A program made the position numbers and the translations under genes. Below, one piece after another: positions 43,044-52,215 of a DNA stretch of 64,000 nt. The stretch covers positions 496,001 to 560,000 of the forward strand of contig NZ_JBHSJJ010000003.1 of assembly GCF_042652345.1 (NCBI RefSeq), read 5' to 3'. Within the stretch, counting starts at the first letter, position 1; each line of letters opens with the position of its first letter. The stretch is from Negadavirga shengliensis (lineage in GTDB: Bacteria; Bacteroidota; Bacteroidia; Cytophagales; Cyclobacteriaceae). A model generated the notes under the pieces. That model had not been told where the DNA came from, did no database searches, and saw only the letters and a list, made by a program, of their open reading frames with translations.

Positions 43044-44282
43044 ATGTATAGAATTTCGGCTTCTTTAAGTGTGTGGATTATTTTCCTGATTTCTCCAATA
43101 ATCGCCGTTTTGTATGCTTTTCGTTATCCAAAGGCATATTGGGTAAAGAATGTGATTTGGATGATGGTCGCTTTTCACGGAATGACCATGCCCATAATCA
43201 GGGAAGGACTCGATGCCAATAGATATAAAGAGGCATTGCATAAAATGGCCAAGGAGGATCTTTCATTTGAAGGGATTGTTAATGCATTATACAATGATGA
43301 GACCCGTTATGTTGATGTGATGCAGCCGATGGTGACCTACCTAGTCTCAATATTTACAGCTAATGAGACATTCCTTTTTCTCGTTTTTGGGTTGATTTTT
43401 GGATATTTTTATTCGAGAAACTTATGGTTTCTAATTCAACAGAGCCTAAAAAGAAAACTGGATTTTTATGCCTGGGTACTGCTGATTATATTTGCGTTAA
43501 TAGTTGCATTTTGGCAAATCAATGCTTTTCGTTTCTGGACCGCAGCCCATATATTTTTTTTAGGGACTATACAGATATTCTATTATAAACGACAGAAGGG
43601 TTGGTTATTTATATTATTAAGCTTATTAACACATTATGCTTTTATTATACCTGTCGTTTTATTGGTATTTCATTTTTTTTATAGAATCCCTTACCAAATT
43701 TTGTTTTTCATTTTTTTAGCCACATTTTCCATAAGTGAGGTTGACTTCGGTGCACTCAACGAGCGATTAAAATCTTATACTCCTTCATTTTTGGAACACA
43801 GAGTGGATGCTTACGTTTCGGAAGAATATGCTGAAAAGAGAGCGAGTAAATCGGAGACAAGAAGTTGGCATGCGAAGTTTTATGGCAAGGCACTAAAATG
43901 GTCTATCTTTGTATTGATTGCTTTCCTATATGTGAAAAGAAAGCCTGTTTTCGGACCATACCTGTTTTTTGGGCGGTTATTTTCCTTTACATTGTTATTG
44001 TACTCCTTTGCAAATATAGCATCTATGGTACCTTCAGGGGCAAGGTATATGACCGTGACTAATCTTTTTGCGATGGGTCTTTTATTTTTGGTTTATATAT
44101 CTGTTGGGAAATCACTTAAAATGAACCGGGTTTTATTGATATTAACACCCTTTTTGCTTTTTTACGGGCTTGTTTCCTTAAGGAGCGGGGCAGATTATAT
44201 GGGGATAGATCTGATTTTGAGCAATCCTCTTATTGCGAGCGTCCTCAAATCTGATATTGCGCTGATTGAATTCGTTAAATAA
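43044..44282 (+). CDS. EpsG/Wzy-like polysaccharide polymerase
   Basis: This 412-residue membrane protein has about 9-10 helices. It resembles EpsG-family polymerases in the N-terminal IIFLISPIIAVLYAFRYP segment and the QINAFRFWTAAHIF motif in the middle. It would join flipped repeat units in the periplasm. The gene is AT-rich. It starts 3 bp after the previous stop. Confidence 0.75.
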   Translation: MYRISASLSVWIIFLISPIIAVLYAFRYPKAYWVKNVIWMMVAFHGMTMPIIREGLDANRYKEALHKMAKEDLSFEGIVNALYNDETRYVDVMQPMVTYLVSIFTANETFLFLVFGLIFGYFYSRNLWFLIQQSLKRKLDFYAWVLLIIFALIVAFWQINAFRFWTAAHIFFLGTIQIFYYKRQKGWLFILLSLLTHYAFIIPVVLLVFHFFYRIPYQILFFIFLATFSISEVDFGALNERLKSYTPSFLEHRVDAYVSEEYAEKRASKSETRSWHAKFYGKALKWSIFVLIAFLYVKRKPVFGPYLFFGRLFSFTLLLYSFANIASMVPSGARYMTVTNLFAMGLLFLVYISVGKSLKMNRVLLILTPFLLFYGLVSLRSGADYMGIDLILSNPLIASVLKSDIALIEFVK

Positions 44283-44289
44283 CAGGTGT

Positions 44290-45429
44290 ATGTCTGTAAA
44301 GGGAAAAATAAGAAGGCACTTGATCAACCTACGGGGTTGGAAAACCGGGAGGAAAATTGTGGTCTTTGAAAGCGATGATTGGGGAAGCATACGCATGCCT
44401 GACAAAGCGGCCTACCGGGCCTTTTTGAAAAAAGGTTACCCGGTCGACCGTATCGCCTATGAGAAATTCGATTCCCTGGCCAGTGAAGCGGATTTGTCCC
44501 TTTTGTTCGATACCTTAAGTCAATTCAGAGACCACAAGGGCAAGCATCCTGTGATCACCGCCAACGTGATCATGGGCAACCCGGACTTTGAGAAAATCAA
44601 AGCCTCAGGATTTGAACAGTATTACTATGAGCATTTTACCGAAACCCTGAAGAAATATCCCCGGCATGGCAACAGTTTTGCCTTATGGCAGGAGGGGATG
44701 CGGAAAGGTTTGTTTTTTCCCCAATACCATGGAAGAGAGCACCTGAATGTGAGCAAATTCATGAAGGCCTTGCAGGCAAGGGACAAGGACACGCATTTTG
44801 CTTTTGAATACCAATTGCCGGGTGCCATTCCCCATGGCATGCCTCCCCGGGGCAATGCTTATGTGGAGTCCCTGCGATATGATTCCGAGCTGGACAAGTG
44901 GGAAAAACTGGCCTTCTTTTTGGAAGGTTACCGGCAGTTTGCGGAAACCTTTGGCTTTGCCTCCAAAACGGTGATCCCTCCCAATTATACCTGGTCGCCG
45001 GATTATCACCCCAAAGCGGCCCAGGCCGGGATCGGCTTTTACCAGGGCATTTGGCAAATGAAGGAGCCGTTGCCGGAAACGGGAAAAAGAAAAAACAAAC
45101 TGCATAAAATTTATATGGGAAAAGTAAATGCCTACGGACAGCGCTTTTTGATCCGGAACGCGGTTTTTGAACCTTCTCTTTTCAAGCTGGGCATCAAGGA
45201 TCCGGTGGGGAATTGCCTGCGGGAAATCTCCACAGCTTTCCTATGGAAAAAGCCGGCCATCATTACCAGCCATCGCCTGAATTACATCGGTTACCTGGAT
45301 GAGGCCAACCGTGACAGGAATTTGAAGTTGCTGGCCGAATTGATCCGTAAAATATTGAAAAAATGGACGGATGTGGAGTTTCACCATTCCGCAGGCCTTG
45401 CCACCATGATAGAAAAACCTGACAAATGA
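44290..45429 (+). CDS. Polysaccharide-deacetylase-like protein, paralogue 1
   Basis: ATG 44290 gives 379 residues. Three motifs match a metal-dependent deacetylase layout: VVFESDDWGSIR (acidic pair), QYHGREHLNV (H-x3-H), and ITSHRLNYIG (late His). The paralogue at 55602 has the same set. This places it in a poorly studied NodB-like branch, so removal of acetyl groups from the polymer is likely but unproven. Its stop overlaps the next ATP-grasp gene by 4 bp (ATGA). Confidence 0.65.
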   Translation: MSVKGKIRRHLINLRGWKTGRKIVVFESDDWGSIRMPDKAAYRAFLKKGYPVDRIAYEKFDSLASEADLSLLFDTLSQFRDHKGKHPVITANVIMGNPDFEKIKASGFEQYYYEHFTETLKKYPRHGNSFALWQEGMRKGLFFPQYHGREHLNVSKFMKALQARDKDTHFAFEYQLPGAIPHGMPPRGNAYVESLRYDSELDKWEKLAFFLEGYRQFAETFGFASKTVIPPNYTWSPDYHPKAAQAGIGFYQGIWQMKEPLPETGKRKNKLHKIYMGKVNAYGQRFLIRNAVFEPSLFKLGIKDPVGNCLREISTAFLWKKPAIITSHRLNYIGYLDEANRDRNLKLLAELIRKILKKWTDVEFHHSAGLATMIEKPDK

Positions 45430-46487
45430 AAACGGCGGTCAAGAAGATCATTGAGAAACACCGGTACAGCAGTGTAGTGAAGGCTTGGAAAAAACGTCAC
45501 GCTCAGGTATTTCGGTTACATCCTCATTTGCTTCAAAATACTGGAAAGCAAATTTTGGCAGATCATGTGGGTTATTGGAAGCAGTTGAAAATGAAATTTT
45601 CAACTGAAACCTTTCGGATCTGTCATCAGCTTTCCGGTGTAAAGGATAAAAGGATCGTTCCCGAGGAATTGTACCAGGGATACATTGAACCCCGACTGAA
45701 TCAACCCGCAGTAAGTGATTTTTTTTCGCACAAAAGCTTTTACCATCATTGGCACGGAAGCGGAATATTTCCGGCCACTTATTTCCATAAGATTGACGGG
45801 CATTACTATAATGACCAATGGGAAGTTGTCGGGATAGAAGATGTGGTGGAGTGGATTAAGACAAGCCCCCATCAATTTGTAGTAAAACCCAATTTTGGCT
45901 CCTATGGCGGAAAGGGCGTGCAGTTTGTGACCCAACAGACGGAAGGACTGGAAACTTTGCTGTCTGGAGATCCAGGGTGGGTATTGCAAGAGAGAATTCG
46001 ACAACATGGTGTTTTGGCGGTCTTCCATCCGCAAAGCCTGAATACGGTGCGGGCCCACCTGTACAGGAGTTTGGAAAGCGGGGCGTTTGTCTTTTTGCAC
46101 GGTGCCCTGCGCATGGGAAGAGATGGCGGACTGGATAACGTGTCGGATGGTGGGCTGGTATCATTTATCAGGAAAGACGGCAAACTTCATGGTCATGCGC
46201 TGGACAAATACGGAGACAGGCTGGAAGTACATCCCAATTCCGGAAAATCTTTTGATATGACATTGCCGAATTATGATGAACTGAAAGGGGTAGCCCTTAA
46301 AGTGGCCAGGAAGATATTTTATACCCGGGTAATCGGATTGGACATGTGTTATGATGCGGATGGCAAGTGGAGGGTGATTGAGGTCAATACCCAGGCACAG
46401 AGCATCCGTTTCGCACAATACGCGGGAATTCCTTTTTTTGGGAATTACACGGATGAAGTAAAAAATAGGGCAGGTTGCTTAGTTTGA
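45426..46487 (+). CDS. Sugar-transfer-associated ATP-grasp protein 1
   Basis: This 353-residue ATP-grasp protein has a glycine-rich ATP loop VVKPNFGSYGGKGVQFV, a LNTVRAHLY segment, a GGLDNVSDGGLVSFI motif and the metal site RVIEVNTQ. The LNTVR and N-x-S-DGG signatures mark the ATPgrasp_ST family found in polysaccharide loci, thought to make amide or ester bonds on sugars (prediction in the literature on ATP-grasp amidoligases). It overlaps the deacetylase-like gene by 4 bp. Confidence 0.8.
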   Translation: MKTAVKKIIEKHRYSSVVKAWKKRHAQVFRLHPHLLQNTGKQILADHVGYWKQLKMKFSTETFRICHQLSGVKDKRIVPEELYQGYIEPRLNQPAVSDFFSHKSFYHHWHGSGIFPATYFHKIDGHYYNDQWEVVGIEDVVEWIKTSPHQFVVKPNFGSYGGKGVQFVTQQTEGLETLLSGDPGWVLQERIRQHGVLAVFHPQSLNTVRAHLYRSLESGAFVFLHGALRMGRDGGLDNVSDGGLVSFIRKDGKLHGHALDKYGDRLEVHPNSGKSFDMTLPNYDELKGVALKVARKIFYTRVIGLDMCYDADGKWRVIEVNTQAQSIRFAQYAGIPFFGNYTDEVKNRAGCLV

Positions 46488-46554
46488 TAATAACGCATAA
46501 TAAAAATACCTGTACAATCGGATCAGGCTACCTGACATAAAAATTATTGGGAAC

Positions 46555-47610
46555 GTGAAAAAGAAGTATTTGAGCATTGTAAGAAAAATATGCAGCGGTA
46601 TAGACAATCAATACGAAAAAACACATCTACTTCTTAGCTATAAAAAATCGAGGCTGAGTGCCCTTCTCAATATTTATAAAGTTCGAAAACTCAATGGAAG
46701 GAAGGCAGTTGATAAGCGGCTAAAAAGAAAAATCAAAGCCTACTGTAAAACCAAATTCGGGTCAAAAAACTATTGGCCCTGGATTGCCTTGTACACAGAA
46801 ATCAGAGGTGAATTTATTCCCGGATGGATACCGAATGATTATTACAAGTTTAATTTGTTGCCAAAAATGAATTATAATAATCTAGGCAAACTTTCGGGGC
46901 TTAAAGCCTTTGATCATAAGTTGTTTCCGGATCACACGCTCCAGCCGATATTGATCAAGGTGGGGAACGCGTTTTACGATTCCGATTTGGTCCCGCTGAC
47001 CTGTGCTCAGGCTTTGGAAAAATTGAAGTCGGCGGAATATGAAGTGGTACAAAAAAAAGTAATGGGAAGTGGGGGGAAGGGCGTGTATTTTTTAAACCCT
47101 AAAGAAATAGATGAATCTGTTCTCAACAAAGGATTTGATTATATCATACAACCTGTCATAGAACAGGATAAAACATTACAGAGCCTTAATAAAGATTCTT
47201 TAAATACGTTTAGGGTATATTCTTTCCTAAATAAAGAGGGGGAAGTTAGTTTGCTGAAGATTTTTCTAAAAGTGGGTAAAGCGGGTTCAAGGGTTGACAA
47301 CCTAAGTTCTGGGGGAGATTTTATTCCCGTGGACAAATCGGGTTATTTGGAGAAAGTAAGGTATTCCAACTGGGGCATTGTATCGAACACGGATCAGGTA
47401 TATTATACCTCCAACAAGTTGCCCTATTTTGACAAGCTTGAAGAAGTTTGTATTTCTGCGCATAGAAAATTCCCCTTCGTTCATTTCATCGGATGGGATA
47501 TCGCCATCAACAAATTCCAGGAACCCGTTATCATTGAATGGAATGCAGACCATCCTCTTTTTTGGATCTATGAAGCCACCAAAGGCCCATTTTGGAAAGT
47601 CATCCCCTAA
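46555..47610 (+). CDS. Sugar-transfer-associated ATP-grasp protein 2 (GTG start)
   Basis: The 351-residue frame starts at GTG 46555; no suitable ATG is near. Motifs are KVMGSGGKGVYFL (ATP loop), SLNTFRVYSF, VDNLSSGGDFIPV and IIEWNADHP (metal site). It is clearly related to the following gene: both carry KAY...KFG...YW, then TE-[IL]-RGEF and a GW-[IV]-P-x-DYY motif, so the two are an old tandem duplication. Confidence 0.8.
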   Translation: MKKKYLSIVRKICSGIDNQYEKTHLLLSYKKSRLSALLNIYKVRKLNGRKAVDKRLKRKIKAYCKTKFGSKNYWPWIALYTEIRGEFIPGWIPNDYYKFNLLPKMNYNNLGKLSGLKAFDHKLFPDHTLQPILIKVGNAFYDSDLVPLTCAQALEKLKSAEYEVVQKKVMGSGGKGVYFLNPKEIDESVLNKGFDYIIQPVIEQDKTLQSLNKDSLNTFRVYSFLNKEGEVSLLKIFLKVGKAGSRVDNLSSGGDFIPVDKSGYLEKVRYSNWGIVSNTDQVYYTSNKLPYFDKLEEVCISAHRKFPFVHFIGWDIAINKFQEPVIIEWNADHPLFWIYEATKGPFWKVIP

Positions 47611-47645
47611 AATAAAAAAGGAAATTTAAAAAGATCATCAAATTT

Positions 47646-48710
47646 ATGAGCGTTGATATAAGAAAGTTAATCATAAAAGGAGGGGAACGCTTTGATACTT
47701 GGCGGAAACTTGTCGCATCCAGAAAAATGGCTGTGGATATAAGGAAGAAAATCGTAAATAAGAAAGGAGGCAGTGTAATAGACAGCGGTTTGGAGCGCAC
47801 CATTAAAGCCTATGCAAGGGATAAATTTGGCAGTACGGATTATTGGCTTTGGTTGGCCACCTATACAGAGTTGCGGGGTGAGTTTAAAGCGGGATGGGTA
47901 CCGGACGATTATTACCAATGTACCTTGATTCCCTTCCTTAATCCAGGTGAAAAATCCCATTCGAGCACGATGAAAACCTTTGAATTCCGGCTTTTTGGTA
48001 ATTATGCCATTAAACCTTTGTTTCTGCTCATCAATCAATTGTTTTATGATCCGAATTTTTGTGTGATACCTATAGATCAGGCTGAAATGATTCTGAAGGA
48101 ATACAATCACGAAGTGGTCATCAAAACAGATACAGGCGCAAGTGCCTTTTCCACCCGTTTTCTGGACTGGAAAGACATTGATTTGAAGGATTATCTGAAA
48201 CTCAAAAAGAATCTTGTCTTTCAGCCGTCTGTGCAGCAGCACGCTGCCATTAGTGCCGTTTATTCCCGTGCCATCAATACGTTAAGAATCACTACTTTTC
48301 TGGATCAAAATATGGGTCCCAAAGTAATGTATATCAAGTTGCGTCTAGGGGCAAATGGATCCAAGGTAGATAATGTGAAAACCGGCGGTTTATCGGTTTT
48401 CATTGATAAAGAGGGCACGCCCTTCAATCAAGCCTATGACAATTTAGGATTGCCTATTGGAGATAGCCATCCGGACACGGGGTTTAAGTATCGAGATATC
48501 CGGATTCCCAATTTTGAAAAGGCGCTGACCATCTGCCGCGAATCGCATAATGATTATCCTTATGTCCGTTTCATCGCCTGGGACGTGTATATTGATAAAG
48601 ATGCCGAGCCGAAATTGATTGAATGGAATGCCCTCAAACCGGATGTTTGGATAAATGAAGCATTGATCGGTCCTATTTGGGATCCTGATTTACTGGAAAA
48701 CAATCATTAA
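47646..48710 (+). CDS. Sugar-transfer-associated ATP-grasp protein 3
   Basis: This 354-residue paralogue of the gene before it retains AINTLRITTF, VDNVKTGGLSVFI and LIEWNALKP. Its ATP loop reads TDTGASAFSTRF instead of the usual G-x-G-G-K-G, so its nucleotide site is changed. It may act on a different substrate or have a structural role. It starts 35 bp after the previous stop. Confidence 0.75.
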   Translation: MSVDIRKLIIKGGERFDTWRKLVASRKMAVDIRKKIVNKKGGSVIDSGLERTIKAYARDKFGSTDYWLWLATYTELRGEFKAGWVPDDYYQCTLIPFLNPGEKSHSSTMKTFEFRLFGNYAIKPLFLLINQLFYDPNFCVIPIDQAEMILKEYNHEVVIKTDTGASAFSTRFLDWKDIDLKDYLKLKKNLVFQPSVQQHAAISAVYSRAINTLRITTFLDQNMGPKVMYIKLRLGANGSKVDNVKTGGLSVFIDKEGTPFNQAYDNLGLPIGDSHPDTGFKYRDIRIPNFEKALTICRESHNDYPYVRFIAWDVYIDKDAEPKLIEWNALKPDVWINEALIGPIWDPDLLENNH

Positions 48711-48774
48711 ACATGAGGGACGAATTTCCTTACTTTATGAGACAGCTAAAACTCTTTTTATAACTAACCAATGC

Positions 48775-49867
48775 ATGATGTGCGAAAAAATCAAACTGCT
48801 TTATAAAAGGTATTTATTGGAAAGTTCAGGGCCAAAAATAAAAAAACGGAAAGAAAATAATCCACGAAAACCCACTGTGAAATCCCAACTGATGGAGGAA
48901 GCGGCCATCAAAAAAGGGCTTAAAACAAAACGGATGGATTACCGGACCCTTTTGGTTGATCTGGATGGGAAAGGAAGCTGGATTGCATTTGAACAAATGA
49001 TGGGGCCCACTTCTTCCTGGGCAATGAAAAGATTTTGTTTCGACAAATCACTGGCCAGAGAAATGTTGAAAAACAACGGACTCAACGTGACAGAAAGCCA
49101 ATTGTTTTTTTATTATCAGAGAGAGGAAGCTTTGGATTTTGCTGAAAAATTGGATTATTCCGTTGTCGTGAAGCCGCCCAACGGGGTAAAAGGAGACGGG
49201 GTGACGCTAGGTATAAAGAATCAAAAAGATTTTAAAAAAGCATTTTTTAAAGCCGCGGCCTATTCCCCGGGTACAGAGGGGGAAGTCCTGGTCGAAAATT
49301 TTTTTAAAGGATTTGATTATAGGGTGATTATGGTCGACGGTAAAGTTTTTTCTGTGCATCATAAAATGCCGGCGAATGTGACCGGTGACGGGAAGGCGAC
49401 CATACAAGAACTGATAAAAAGAAAAAATAGCGAAAGGAATAAAATGACCTATTTAACAGGCAAAGATATACCCTTAACCATGGATAAATTAGATGCTTTG
49501 GGCGAAAGCGGACTTACCTTAAAATTCCGTCCCTGCAGAAAATGAGCTGGTCATTTTAAGAAAGGAATCCTACATAGCCTTCGGGGGTGACTTTATTGAT
49601 ATGACAGATCAATACCATCAAGCGTACGATGGGATTTTTAACCGGGCGATTTCTGCTATACCGGACTTAAAGTATGGAGGGATTGATGTAATAGCTGAGG
49701 ATATAACATTGCCGCCATCCGAGTCCAATTATATCATCAGTGAAATAGAATTTTCCCCCGGCCCCTCTGCAAATTGGCCGACACAGGGAAGTCCAAAAAA
49801 TATTGCAGAGCCTATTTTGGGATATTACCTCAAAAATAAAGGACAGTTTATTAACAATCGGTTATGA
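48775..49867 (+). pseudogene. Cyanophycin-synthetase-like ATP-grasp, frameshifted
   Basis: Two adjacent frames are parts of one gene. The first (48775-49545) contains the ATP-grasp core: FCFDKSLAREMLKNNGLNV, VVVKPPNGVKGDGV and FDYRVIMVDGKVFSV. It ends abnormally in KFRPCRK. The next frame reads NSVPAENELVILRKESY, then FGGDFIDMTD and ISEIEFSPGPS, the expected end of the family. Removing one A from AAAA at 49521-49524 joins them. This is a real mutation, a phase-variable tract or a sequencing error; a 4-A tract is short for phase variation. Confidence 0.8.
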
Positions 49868-49975
49868 TGTTTTTTCCAAGAACTCGACTTATGTGTTTCA
49901 AAAAAGCAGGAGGTACAGGTAGCCATCTCCGATTTTAATTGATATTCTTATTCGGGTTTCTAAAATCTGACAATC

Positions 49976-51466
49976 ATGTGTATGATCCAAACAAGCAAAC
50001 TTTTTGCCCACTCCGAGAGCCTTGGGGCATTTAGCCCTTATTATTATAAGGACCATTCAGGTAAATTTGTTTTTCGTGAATCCTTTGAGGAGATAATAGC
50101 CCAATATCCGGAAAAACTTGAAATCGATATAAGTGCTTTACAATGTGTGTTAAGCAGAAAGTTTATCCTGGGAGACAAGACTATCGTCAATGGAATTTAC
50201 CGTTCGCCCTGGATGGGAAAACCTAACAGTGAGTTAAACCAATGGGAATTTCATCATTTGCCTGAACATAAAGAGGTTATTCGCAGTCAGGAGGAAATTG
50301 CGGCAACACTATTTGAGTTGTTGTGTGAGGAAGTCAAAGACGCTGTAGGGCCGGCGAAATCCGTGGGAATACTGCTTAGCGGGGGAATGGATAGCCGGGT
50401 AGTAGCTGGCGTTTTGGACCAATTGATAAAGGACAAAAAAATACCTGCGCTTAAAGTAGTGGCCTATACTTGGGGCAACGAAGATAGCAGAGATGTTAAT
50501 TATGCAAGAGCGATAGCAAAGAGATCAGGTTGGGATTGGAAACATTATGTAGTTGGCCCCGAAAAATTATGGAGAAATATTGTGCTGGCGGGAAAACGTG
50601 GATGTGAATTTTCCGGGTTGCACCTGCATGCCATGCCCGATATTGCGGTTGATGCGGTAGAAGATGTGGATATAATTTTAGCGGGAAGTTACGGGGATAG
50701 CGTTGGAAGAGCGGAATTTTCAGGTATGCATTTGACCAGCCTTAGGCCCATAGACTTTAGTGTGCGGAATTTTGCTCACTTAATCAGTAAATCTGGACAG
50801 ACCAAAATAAAAAAATCCCTGCGGGATGAAGTTTCCCGTTATCGTAGACTATTCCCCCGAAAACATCTTTACCAAAAAAATGAGCTGGATTACCAGCTGC
50901 ATTATATGAGAAGGATGCTCAATCCATGTATGGAGGTTATCCATGGAAAAGTACCTTTATATCAGGCTTTTACTTCGCCCAAGGTATTTGGATATATTTG
51001 GTCCATGGATGCTTCCTGCAGAGGCGATGGATTGTACGAAGAAATCCTGAGAGGTCCTTTAAAGCATTTGGCTGATATTCCCTGGGCAAGGACCGGGTTA
51101 AAATATCCCGAAAAAAAAGGAACTCCAGACGGTTTTACTAAAAGACACCATGATTACGGCCATTTCCTGCAAAATGATCTGACCGGGTATATTCATGAAA
51201 CTGTCCAAAACCTCCATACAACAGCGATCAACCAGAAGCAAATTCAAGAGCTTTTTAAATTAACCAGAAAATATCAAGGGTTTAATTTTGATTACTTGGA
51301 GGCACTGGCCGTTGCGGTCTCGTTTATTATTTTTTCCAATACATATGATGTCCTGGCCGGGCCAAATACCCATGACAACCTTATCTCCAGAATAATTGAC
51401 CCAGCCTATTTGACCGGGGAATATCATCTGAAACAAAAACTAAGGCAATTGCAAAAAGTCTTATAA
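49976..51466 (+). CDS. Asparagine-synthetase-like protein lacking the full glutaminase domain
   Basis: The C-terminal part (from about 125) is an Asn synthase domain with PP-loop LLSGGMDSR and LAGSYGDSVGRAEF. The region before it matches only the last part of a class II glutaminase (SPYYYKD, TIVNGIYRSPW), so the catalytic glutaminase core is absent. The MC- start is unlikely to be the catalytic Cys. It probably activates a carboxylate by adenylation and uses free ammonia or an amine, perhaps to amidate a uronic acid of the polymer (inference). Length is 496 residues. Confidence 0.75.
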   Translation: MCMIQTSKLFAHSESLGAFSPYYYKDHSGKFVFRESFEEIIAQYPEKLEIDISALQCVLSRKFILGDKTIVNGIYRSPWMGKPNSELNQWEFHHLPEHKEVIRSQEEIAATLFELLCEEVKDAVGPAKSVGILLSGGMDSRVVAGVLDQLIKDKKIPALKVVAYTWGNEDSRDVNYARAIAKRSGWDWKHYVVGPEKLWRNIVLAGKRGCEFSGLHLHAMPDIAVDAVEDVDIILAGSYGDSVGRAEFSGMHLTSLRPIDFSVRNFAHLISKSGQTKIKKSLRDEVSRYRRLFPRKHLYQKNELDYQLHYMRRMLNPCMEVIHGKVPLYQAFTSPKVFGYIWSMDASCRGDGLYEEILRGPLKHLADIPWARTGLKYPEKKGTPDGFTKRHHDYGHFLQNDLTGYIHETVQNLHTTAINQKQIQELFKLTRKYQGFNFDYLEALAVAVSFIIFSNTYDVLAGPNTHDNLISRIIDPAYLTGEYHLKQKLRQLQKVL

Positions 51467-51535
51467 GCAAATAAGGGGATTTTATATCTATGTATAGCCG
51501 GCTTTGAAAACAAACCACAGGTTTTAAAAGAAAGA

Positions 51536-52183
51536 TTGATCGTGATTATATCTTTGGAAAACAGATACATTTATATAGCCGTCCCAAAAACCGGGACCAC
51601 TTCTGTACAGAAATTTTTATTGGCTAATGATAAAACGGCATGCAAAAACGCCATAACTATAGATGGGAAAAAGTACAGGTTCAAAGAACATATGACCGCC
51701 CTGGAAATTAAAGAGGTGTTAGGGGAACATTATCCGAAATTCAAGACCATCGGCTTTATCCGGCATCCCTATGGCAGGATAGTTTCCAGTTATAATTTTT
51801 ACCGCCAAGGGGCGAAGGGATGGGCTTGGAAAGGAAGGGAAAAGCAACGGCCTTTGACCCAGAAAATCAAAATTCTCTTTGCCAGATATTGCCCGTTCTA
51901 TCTTTGGAGTGTCTTATATCCTTATAAATCCAATATTGAATACTTTGTCAACGAAAAAAATGAAACAATCGTAGACAAAATCGGGTTATTTGAAAACCTC
52001 AAAGTAGACTTTTCGGAGTTTTTCCGGAATCTGGATATTGAAATTGACAAATTACCTCATACCAATAGATCGAACCATAAGGAAGAAGCCTCTTATTTTA
52101 ATAACCGTATGTTCCGATGGTTGATCAATATTAAAATAGCCAAAGATTACAGATTTTATCATCTCATACCCAATCAAAAGTGA
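51536..52183 (+). CDS. Sulfotransferase (Sulfotransfer_2-like)
   Basis: This 215-residue protein has the PAPS loop IAVPKTGTTSVQKFL near 17-31 and FIRHPYGRIVSSYNFY near 76-91. Start is TTG 51536 or GTG 51542; no ATG fits. It is the second intact sulfotransferase in the locus and fits the cysCDNQ supply set. The C-terminus is shorter than that of the first, with a strongly basic patch. Confidence 0.8.
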   Translation: MIVIISLENRYIYIAVPKTGTTSVQKFLLANDKTACKNAITIDGKKYRFKEHMTALEIKEVLGEHYPKFKTIGFIRHPYGRIVSSYNFYRQGAKGWAWKGREKQRPLTQKIKILFARYCPFYLWSVLYPYKSNIEYFVNEKNETIVDKIGLFENLKVDFSEFFRNLDIEIDKLPHTNRSNHKEEASYFNNRMFRWLINIKIAKDYRFYHLIPNQK

Positions 52184-52215
52184 TCAGGTTGGCATTCCGG
52201 GATTAATGGAAGCAC

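Noticed and set aside
48775..49867. Programmed frameshift
   Set aside because: AAAA alone is not a convincing slippery site and no downstream structure was recognised. Mutation or sequencing error is simpler.
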